Shown here one piece after another: positions 1-4,836 of a stretch of 12,463 bases of DNA. Source of the DNA: Streptomyces sp. NRRL F-4489 (GTDB taxonomy: Bacteria; Actinomycetota; Actinomycetes; Streptomycetales; Streptomycetaceae); contig NZ_LLZI01000043.1 of the NCBI RefSeq assembly GCF_001509485.1, forward strand, positions 1-12,463. The letters are read 5' to 3'. Made by a program: the position numbers and the translations under genes. Below the pieces are notes generated by a model. It had not been told where the DNA came from. It searched no databases and saw only the letters and a program-made list of their open reading frames with translations. Numbering within the stretch: the stretch's first letter is position 1; every line of letters starts with the position of its first letter.

Positions 1-1389
1 GGCGGGGGGGAGGGCGGGGTGGGGGATCCGCTGTTTCCGGGGTTGGGGAATGGGGGGTATCGGGTCAGCCACTACGGGCTCGATCTGGATTACGACGTGG
101 CGAAGGGGCATCTGGAGGGGACGGCGGCGATCACCGCGCGGGCGGGGCAGGATTTGCGGTCGTTTCAGCTGGATCTTCAGGGGATGACGGTGGCGCGGGT
201 CCAGGTGGGCGGCCGGGAGGCGGAGTTCAGCCGCCACGGGCACAAGCTGGTGGTGCGGCCGGCCGGCGGGATAGGGAAGGGCGAAACGTTCCGGACGACC
301 GTCCGCTATCGGGGCACGCCGCAGGAGATGACGGACGCGGACGGGGCGCGGGAGGGCTGGGTCAGGACCGCCGACGGCGCGTTCGTCAGCGGCGAGCCGG
401 CCGGGTCGATGACGTGGTTCCCGGGCAACAACCACCCCGCCGACAAGGCCGCCTACGACTTCCGGATCACCGTGCCCGAGCGCTACACCGCGATCGCCAA
501 CGGCGAGCTGCGCTCGAAGCGGACCGCCGGCGGCCGGACGACGTACGAGTGGCACAGCGGTGAGCCGATGGCCAGTTACCTCGCCACCGCCACTATCGGG
601 ACGTTCGACGTGCGGGAGTCCCGTACACCGCAGGGCCTGCCGCTCTACGTGGCCGTGGACCCGCAGGAAGCCAAGGCGAGCGAGAAGCCGCTGTCCCGGT
701 TGCCGGAGATCCTGGCCTGGGGGACCGAGCTGTTCGGCCCGTACCCGTTCAGTTCGGCGGGCGCCGTCGTGGACCACACCCCGCCGCGTATCGACTGGGC
801 GGCGCTGGAGACGCAGACCAAGCCGGTGTACGCGGGGGCGCCGGACACCTCGACGGTGGTCCACGAGACCGCGCACCAGTGGTTCGGCGACTCGGTGACG
901 CCGAAGACCTGGCGCGACACCTGGCTCAGCGAGGGCTTCGCCACGTACGCGGAGTGGCTGTGGGAGGAGCGGGAGGGGGGCCGCACCCCGCAGGAGCGGT
1001 TCGATGCCCTGTACGGCGACGGGGAGGGCGACGAGGACGGTCCGGACGAGGACGCGGACGACGGGCGGTGGGGGTTTCCGCCGGGGGCGCCGGAGTCGGC
1101 TGAGGACGTGACCGGGACGCCGGTGTACGAGCGGGGGGCGATGGTGCTCCAGCAGTTGCGGAACGCGGTCGGGGACGAGGCGTTCTTCGGGATTCTGAAG
1201 GAGTGGCCGGCGAAGTATCGGCACGGGAATGCGGATACGGATGACTTCATGGCGTTTTGCCAGGATCGGACGGATGAGGATTTGAGTGATTTGTTCGATG
1301 ACTGGCTGTTTGGGGAGGGGCGGCCGGATTGGGAGTATTCGGGGAGTGGGGAGGATGGGGATGGCGGCGAGGACGACGCCGCCGCGTGA
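1..1389 (+). CDS. M1-family zinc aminopeptidase (5' end outside window)
   Basis: Zinc metallopeptidase of the M1 (gluzincin) family, which removes N-terminal residues from peptides. Numbering from the GTG at 19: HETAH at 282-286 (zinc ligands H282 and H286, catalytic E283), third ligand E305 in LSEGFATYAEW (the expected 18-residue gap), the GxMEN-equivalent region around ALETQ with E264, and the likely transition-state tyrosine Y370 in VYERGAM. The N-terminal half looks like the M1 beta-sandwich. The frame stays open from 19 back to base 1, and Streptomyces relatives carry a signal or lipoprotein leader just before this point, so the true start is probably upstream and the enzyme is likely exported (inference). 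An acidic insertion (about 333-348) and an acidic C-terminal tail are unusual. The stop lies inside the first unit of a 28-29 bp tandem repeat. The gene is convergent with the sigma factor gene. Family is certain; exact substrate is unknown. Confidence 0.93.
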   Translation, partial: GGGEGGVGDPLFPGLGNGGYRVSHYGLDLDYDVAKGHLEGTAAITARAGQDLRSFQLDLQGMTVARVQVGGREAEFSRHGHKLVVRPAGGIGKGETFRTTVRYRGTPQEMTDADGAREGWVRTADGAFVSGEPAGSMTWFPGNNHPADKAAYDFRITVPERYTAIANGELRSKRTAGGRTTYEWHSGEPMASYLATATIGTFDVRESRTPQGLPLYVAVDPQEAKASEKPLSRLPEILAWGTELFGPYPFSSAGAVVDHTPPRIDWAALETQTKPVYAGAPDTSTVVHETAHQWFGDSVTPKTWRDTWLSEGFATYAEWLWEEREGGRTPQERFDALYGDGEGDEDGPDEDADDGRWGFPPGAPESAEDVTGTPVYERGAMVLQQLRNAVGDEAFFGILKEWPAKYRHGNADTDDFMAFCQDRTDEDLSDLFDDWLFGEGRPDWEYSGSGEDGDGGEDDAAA

Positions 1390-1459
1390 CGCCGTTGGTG
1401 GATGATGCCGCCGCGTGACCCGTTAGTGGATGACGCCGCCGCGTGACCCGTTAGCGGTT
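1375..1459. repeat. Three tandem 28-29 bp repeats spanning the M1 peptidase stop codon
   Basis: Units lie at 1375-1403 (29 bp), 1404-1431 (28 bp) and 1432-1459 (28 bp). Each contains the core GCCGCCGCGTGAC, and units 2 and 3 share CCGTTAG. The core of unit 1 encodes the last Ala-Ala-Ala and the TGA of the peptidase, so the array begins inside the gene and fills the whole gap to the convergent sigma factor stop at 1458-1460. No strong hairpin is evident, so this is probably a replication-slippage duplication and not a normal terminator. Confidence 0.9.
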
Positions 1460-2537
1460 AGGGCTTGGGCGCGCTGTCCCCGGGGGCGCTGGTGAACTCC
1501 GGGCCCAGGCGCGCCAGTTTGTCCGGGTTGAGGACGGCGGAGACCTCGGTGATGCGGCCGGCGTGGACGGTGAAGGCGAGGACGCCGGGCGGGAAGGCGC
1601 CGGTGGGGTCGGTGAAGACGAGGCCGGGGGCCCCGTTGACGTCCCGGAGGGACAGCCGCACGGACTCCAGGGCCAGGCCGCCGGTGGCCACGCCCCAGGT
1701 GTAGCGGGCGACCTTCTCGCGGCCCAGGACCGGCCGGCGGGCCGCGCTCACCTTGCCGCCGCCGTCCGAGCGCCACACCACGTCCGGGTCCAGGACGGCC
1801 AGCAGCGCCGCGAAGTCCCCGCCGGTGACGGCCGCCAGGAACGCCTCCACGGTCCGCCGGTGCTCGGCCCGGTCCACGGTCCGGCGCGGGGCCTCGGCGC
1901 GTACCCGGCGGCGGGCGCGCGAGGCCAGCTGGCGGACCGCGTCCGGGGTGCGGCCGACCGCCTCGGCGATCTCCGGGAACGGCACGGCGAAGACGTCGTA
2001 CAGGACGAAGGCGGTGCGTTCGGCCGGGGTGAGGCGTTCCAGGACGGTCAGGAGGGCCATGCCTACGGACTCGTCGAGGGTGACGCGGTCCTCGGGGTCA
2101 TCGGGGGCGGCATTACGGGCCAGCGCGGCCGGGCCGCGCCCGGGGGCGGCGTCGAGCAGGGGCTCGGGAAGCCAGGGGCCTACGTAGAGTTCCCGGCGGG
2201 CGCGGGCCGAGCCCAGGAAGTCGTAGCAGATCCGGCTGACCACGGTGGTGAGGAAGGCGCGGGGGTGCTCCACGGGCGGGTCGTCGGGCAGCGCCTGCCA
2301 GCGGAGCCACGCCTCCTGGACGGCGTCGTCGGCGTCGGTGACGGTGCCCGTGATCCGGTAGGCGATGCCCCAGAGCCGGCCTCGGACGTCCTCGAAAGCC
2401 GCCAGGCGGTCCGCGGCGGGCGGCGTCCCGCTGTCCGTCCCCTCGGCCGCTACCTCGGCCACTCCCTCGGTCCCCAACACGCCCTCCCCCGCCCTCAAAA
2501 CGAGCCGTACGCGCCCGTACGCGCCCCACGCGCCCAT
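1458..2537 (-). CDS. ECF41-type sigma factor with C-terminal SnoaL-like domain (SigJ-like)
   Basis: RNA polymerase sigma factor of the extracytoplasmic-function class. From the ATG at 2537 (359 aa): sigma region 2 at about 48-112 (FEDVRGRLWGIAYRITG, then DADDAVQEAWLRW), a linker with WLPEP at 122-126, sigma region 4 at about 155-212 with its helix-turn-helix, then a SnoaL/NTF2-like domain at about 226-345. WLPEP, DGGGK (258-262) and NPDKL (337-341) are the diagnostic ECF41 motifs; in that group the fused domain controls activity in place of a separate anti-sigma factor. The start is uncertain: an AAGGGG stretch lies just before the ATG, but homologues begin near residue 40 and an internal GTG (residue 20) follows a GGGGAGG stretch. 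The open frame continues far upstream, opposite the neighbouring gene, and that part is not coding. Divergent from the glycoside-hydrolase-like gene, with 108 bp between them. Confidence 0.93.
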   Translation of the reverse strand: MGAWGAYGRVRLVLRAGEGVLGTEGVAEVAAEGTDSGTPPAADRLAAFEDVRGRLWGIAYRITGTVTDADDAVQEAWLRWQALPDDPPVEHPRAFLTTVVSRICYDFLGSARARRELYVGPWLPEPLLDAAPGRGPAALARNAAPDDPEDRVTLDESVGMALLTVLERLTPAERTAFVLYDVFAVPFPEIAEAVGRTPDAVRQLASRARRRVRAEAPRRTVDRAEHRRTVEAFLAAVTGGDFAALLAVLDPDVVWRSDGGGKVSAARRPVLGREKVARYTWGVATGGLALESVRLSLRDVNGAPGLVFTDPTGAFPPGVLAFTVHAGRITEVSAVLNPDKLARLGPEFTSAPGDSAPKP

Positions 2538-2645
2538 CCTGCCCCTTCCCCCCTCCCCCGTGCCGCAGAATGGCGCGCGGCGGCCCGTGGGCGGCCGCAC
2601 GGCGGCGGACCGGCCGCCGGGACCAGGGGGAAAGCGAGGCGCGGC

Positions 2646-3599
2646 ATGCGTGCACGCGGCATCAACTACGACACCGGGTTCCTCCCCGGGGACGAGCTCT
2701 CGCGGAAGGTCTTCACCGACGCGGCCGTCGAGCGGGACATGGCCGTGATCGCCCGGGACCTGCACTGCGACGCGGTCCGGATATCCGGCGGCCACCCCGA
2801 GCGGCTGTCCACCGCCGCCCGGTACGCGGCTCAGGCCGGGCTGGAGGTGTGGTTCGCGCCGTTCCCGGTGGACCTCGCCCCTGAGGAACTGCTCCCGTTC
2901 TTCGCCGACTGCGCCGGGCGGGCCGAGGAGATCCGGCGGGGCGGGGCCGAGGTGGTCTTCGTCGCCGGGTGCGAGGCGAGCATGTTCTGCAAGGGGTTCA
3001 TCCCCGGCGAGAGTTACGGCGACCGGATCCGGGCGATGAGCACCGCGTCCCGGGAGTGGTGGCAGTCGCTCGGCCCGGTGCTGGAGCGGCTGAACGGTTT
3101 CCTCGCCGAGGTGGCCGGGGCCGTCCGGGAGCGCTTCGGCGGCCGGATCACCTACGCCGCCGGCCCCTGGGAGGCGATCGACTGGACGCCGTTCGACCTG
3201 GTCGGAGTGGACGCCTACCGGGCCGCGTACAACGCCGCCGCCTTCCGGGACGAGCTGCGCCGGCACGCGGCCCACGGGAAGCCGGTCGCGGTGACCGAAT
3301 TCGGCACCTGCCCGTACCGGGGCGCCGGCGACCTCGGCGGGATGGCCTGGCAGCCGCCGGCCGGCGCGGTGCGCGACGAGGGCGAGCAGGTCCGGTACTT
3401 CGGCGAACTCCTCGACGTCTTCGAGGAGGAGGGCATCGACACCGCGCTGTGGTTCACCTTCGCCTCGTTCGGGCGGAAGGGCGAGGAGGACGACCTCGGG
3501 TCCTACGGGGTGGTGGGGAGGGCCGGCGCGGAAACCGAGGAGGAGTGGACGCCGCGCGAGGTCTTCCGGGCGATGGCGGAGCGGTACGCCCGCCAATGA
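2646..3599 (+). CDS. TIM-barrel glycoside-hydrolase-like protein
   Basis: Predicted cytoplasmic protein of 317 aa with no signal peptide or membrane helix. The layout resembles a clan A glycoside hydrolase (beta/alpha)8 barrel: GINYDTGF at the first strand, a helix/strand AARYAAQAGLEVWFAP, VVFVAGCEASMF with E110 where the acid/base of strand 4 would be (Cys replaces the usual Asn before it), FDLVGVDAYR at strand 6, and VAVTEFGTCPYRG with E218 as a candidate strand-7 nucleophile. ALWFTFASF fits strand 8. A hydrolytic role is inferred from these motifs only; the substrate is unknown. From memory, some actinobacterial relatives are labelled 'abortive infection protein'; nothing here supports that directly. 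The ATG at 2646 is preceded by GCGAGG, a reasonable ribosome site; upstream extensions of the frame are antisense to the sigma gene. Convergent with the membrane protein gene. Confidence 0.8.
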   Translation: MRARGINYDTGFLPGDELSRKVFTDAAVERDMAVIARDLHCDAVRISGGHPERLSTAARYAAQAGLEVWFAPFPVDLAPEELLPFFADCAGRAEEIRRGGAEVVFVAGCEASMFCKGFIPGESYGDRIRAMSTASREWWQSLGPVLERLNGFLAEVAGAVRERFGGRITYAAGPWEAIDWTPFDLVGVDAYRAAYNAAAFRDELRRHAAHGKPVAVTEFGTCPYRGAGDLGGMAWQPPAGAVRDEGEQVRYFGELLDVFEEEGIDTALWFTFASFGRKGEEDDLGSYGVVGRAGAETEEEWTPREVFRAMAERYARQ

Positions 3600-3613
3600 C
3601 CTGACGCGTACCG

Positions 3614-3641
3614 GAGGGCAGGCGGGCAGACCGCCGCCCTC
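3614..3641. terminator. Hairpin between convergent genes
   Basis: Left arm 3614-3625 (GAGGGCAGGCGG) and right arm 3631-3641 (CCGCCGCCCTC) pair over 11 bp with one bulged A and a five-base loop. It lies 15 bases after the stop of the glycoside-hydrolase-like gene, and its right arm runs into the stop codon of the convergent membrane protein gene. There is no T-run on either side, so it is a GC-type hairpin that could act in both directions. Confidence 0.6.
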
Positions 3642-4179
3642 ACCCGCGCTTCTTGGCCTTCGCCTTCGCGTTCGGCTTCGCCTTCGAGCGCCGGGCCGCC
3701 GGGTTGCCCGCGCGGGTTTCCCGGCGGCGGGCGTGGCGTTCGAGGGCCGCCTCGTACTCGGCGCGGCGCAGCTTCTCCCCGGGGGCCTCGACCAGGCTGC
3801 GGCAGAAGTAGGCCAGCAGGGAGCCGATGAAGCCGATGAGGAGGAGGCTCTGGGACGACCGGTCGGCGGCGGTCTCGGGCGCGGTGCCCGGCCGCCGGAC
3901 GAAGCCGTCCCAGGTGCGGCGGAACGCGAGCGCGCTGCACACCGCGAAGCCGGCCACGATCAGGACGTTCACGAACGAGCCCACGGCGGCGATCGTCAGC
4001 CCCTGGAACGCGAACCGCAGCACCAGCGCCCCGGCCGCCGCCAGCAGCAGCGAACCGGCCGCCACCGCCACCCGCCGCAGCGCGTAGCCGCCGTCGTGCG
4101 CGACCCAGGTGGTGCCGAAGAAACGGATCTCCTCCGGCTCCGGGCCGTCCGGGGCCACCGACCGCTGCGCATCACTCAT
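3640..4179 (-). CDS. Three-helix membrane protein with Lys/Ala-rich tail
   Basis: Predicted integral membrane protein of 179 aa, function unknown. Hydrophobic segments lie at about 36-58 (VAVAAGSLLLAAAGALVL...), 62-86 (AAVGSFVNVLIVAGFAV...) and 110-128 (QSLLLIGFIGSLLAYFC). The N-terminal 35 residues are polar (EPEEIRFFGTTWVAHDGGYALRR). After helix 3 comes a basic, probably helical stretch (KLRRAEYEAALERHARRRE) and a C-terminal tail of Lys and Ala (KAKPNAKAKAKKRG), which may bind nucleic acid or acidic phospholipid (inference). The start ATG at 4179 has no Shine-Dalgarno sequence but has a GATAAT box seven bases before it, suggesting a leaderless message. I do not recognise a named family. Confidence 0.85.
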   Translation of the reverse strand: MSDAQRSVAPDGPEPEEIRFFGTTWVAHDGGYALRRVAVAAGSLLLAAAGALVLRFAFQGLTIAAVGSFVNVLIVAGFAVCSALAFRRTWDGFVRRPGTAPETAADRSSQSLLLIGFIGSLLAYFCRSLVEAPGEKLRRAEYEAALERHARRRETRAGNPAARRSKAKPNAKAKAKKRG

Positions 4180-4186
4180 GCCGTCG

Positions 4187-4192
4187 ATTATC
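4187..4192 (-). promoter_or_regulatory. Candidate -10 box (GATAAT) for leaderless transcription of the membrane protein gene
   Basis: On the minus strand GATAAT is followed by seven bases and then the ATG at 4179. It matches TATAAT at 5 of 6 positions, rare by chance in such GC-rich DNA. Transcription would start at or next to the A of the start codon. No clear -35 element is visible, and no purine-rich ribosome site lies before the ATG. Confidence 0.5.
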
Positions 4193-4268
4193 CCCGGACG
4201 TCCCGTATTGCCGGGGTGGCCTCGGTCTCACCCGTAGGACCGGCCCCGTACTGCTCACCCCGTACGGC

Positions 4269-4580
4269 TCAGCCCATGCAGCTGGGCGCGACCATGCCGT
4301 CGCTGCCCGTGTGGACGTACGTGTCGGAGATGTACTGGCCGGGGCCGATGTTGTCCCAGAGGTTGGAGGTGCCGTAGGGGCCGGTGACCCACTGGCCGCG
4401 CCGCTGGCAGCGGATCTCCACCCGGGCGCCCTCCGCCAGCCGCCGCACCACCGGGGTGTCGGTGCCCGGCCCCTGCCGGACGTTGACGCGGTAACCGGGC
4501 GCCACCGGATACGTCAGCCCCGCCGCCCCGGCCGCAAGGACCTGGGCCCCCTCCGCGCCCTGCACTTCCTGCGTACTCAT
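4269..4580 (-). CDS. Small bacterial SH3-domain protein
   Basis: Protein of 103 aa with one bacterial SH3 (SH3b) domain at about 25-90. YRVNVRQGPGTDTPVVRRLAEG is the typical opening (x-VR-x-GP-x-T-x-x-x-V-x-x-L-x-x-G), followed by VEIRCQRRGQWV and NLWDNIGPGQYISDTYVHTG. Such domains usually bind cell-wall peptides or carbohydrate outside the cell. C58 and C101 could form a disulfide, which also suggests export, yet no signal peptide is visible from this start, which is odd. The ATG at 4580 was chosen because GGGGGGAG lies about eight bases before it. The frame could extend upstream to 4772, but that part translates a Ser-Thr-Arg/Gly repeat from the 9-bp array and is probably not coding. Divergent from the kinase gene. 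Confidence 0.82.
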   Translation of the reverse strand: MSTQEVQGAEGAQVLAAGAAGLTYPVAPGYRVNVRQGPGTDTPVVRRLAEGARVEIRCQRRGQWVTGPYGTSNLWDNIGPGQYISDTYVHTGSDGMVAPSCMG

Positions 4581-4593
4581 GATCGCTGCTCCC

Positions 4594-4656
4594 CCCGTTG
4601 AACGCGTCGAACGCGTCGAACCCGTTGACCGTGTCGAACCCGTTGACCGCGTTGAC
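4594..4656. repeat. Array of seven 9-bp tandem repeats upstream of the SH3 gene
   Basis: Seven degenerate 9-mers in exact register from 4594 to 4656: CCCGTTGAA, CGCGTCGAA (twice), CCCGTTGAC, CGTGTCGAA, CCCGTTGAC, CGCGTTGAC. The unit is roughly C-C/G-CGT-T/C-GA-A/C. The array begins 14 bases before the SH3 start codon, so it sits in that gene's 5' untranslated region or promoter, within the divergent space shared with the kinase. All frames through it are open because 9 is a multiple of 3. It could be an iterated operator or a slippage product. Confidence 0.85.
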
Positions 4657-4776
4657 GATGTGATCCTGCGCCGCCGCCACCCCATGCGGGACAGCGGCCG
4701 ATTCTCGGCCATGCGTACGACACGGCCCGTGGGCGGCACGCTAGCAAGCCTCGCCCGTCCCGGCGGCGCCATGGAC

Positions 4777-4782
4777 TAGGCT
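4777..4782 (+). promoter_or_regulatory. Candidate -10 box (TAGGCT) for the kinase gene
   Basis: TAGGCT fits the TAnnnT pattern of Streptomyces main-sigma promoters and lies 54 bases before the preferred kinase ATG. The best -35 match (TCGCCC at 4751-4756) is poor and about 20 bases away, so the call is tentative. Confidence 0.3.
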
Positions 4783-4836
4783 CCGCGCGTCGCACTCTGC
4801 GACCGCATGGCATGGCGACGACACGGGGGTGGAACG

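Noticed and set aside
1563..2645. Long plus-strand open frame extending the glycoside-hydrolase-like gene upstream by about 360 codons
   Set aside because: It is antisense to the sigma factor gene, low in complexity (Gly/Ala/Arg-rich), and the ATG at 2646 has its own ribosome site and a family-like N-terminus.
2538..3596. Long minus-strand extension of the sigma factor frame
   Set aside because: It runs opposite the glycoside-hydrolase-like gene, has no domain resemblance, and ECF41 factors begin close to sigma region 2.
2646..3599. Calling the glycoside-hydrolase-like gene a phage-defence (abortive infection) gene
   Set aside because: That label comes only from recollection of database names; the sequence shows a TIM-barrel hydrolase pattern and no defence neighbours.
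4594..4656. CRISPR-like array
   Set aside because: Units are 9 bp and contiguous with no spacers; no cas genes are present.
4581..4772. N-terminal extension of the SH3 protein through the 9-bp array
   Set aside because: It gives a Ser-Thr-Arg/Gly repeat without a signal peptide, while the ATG at 4580 has a good ribosome site. Kept as an alternative within a finding.
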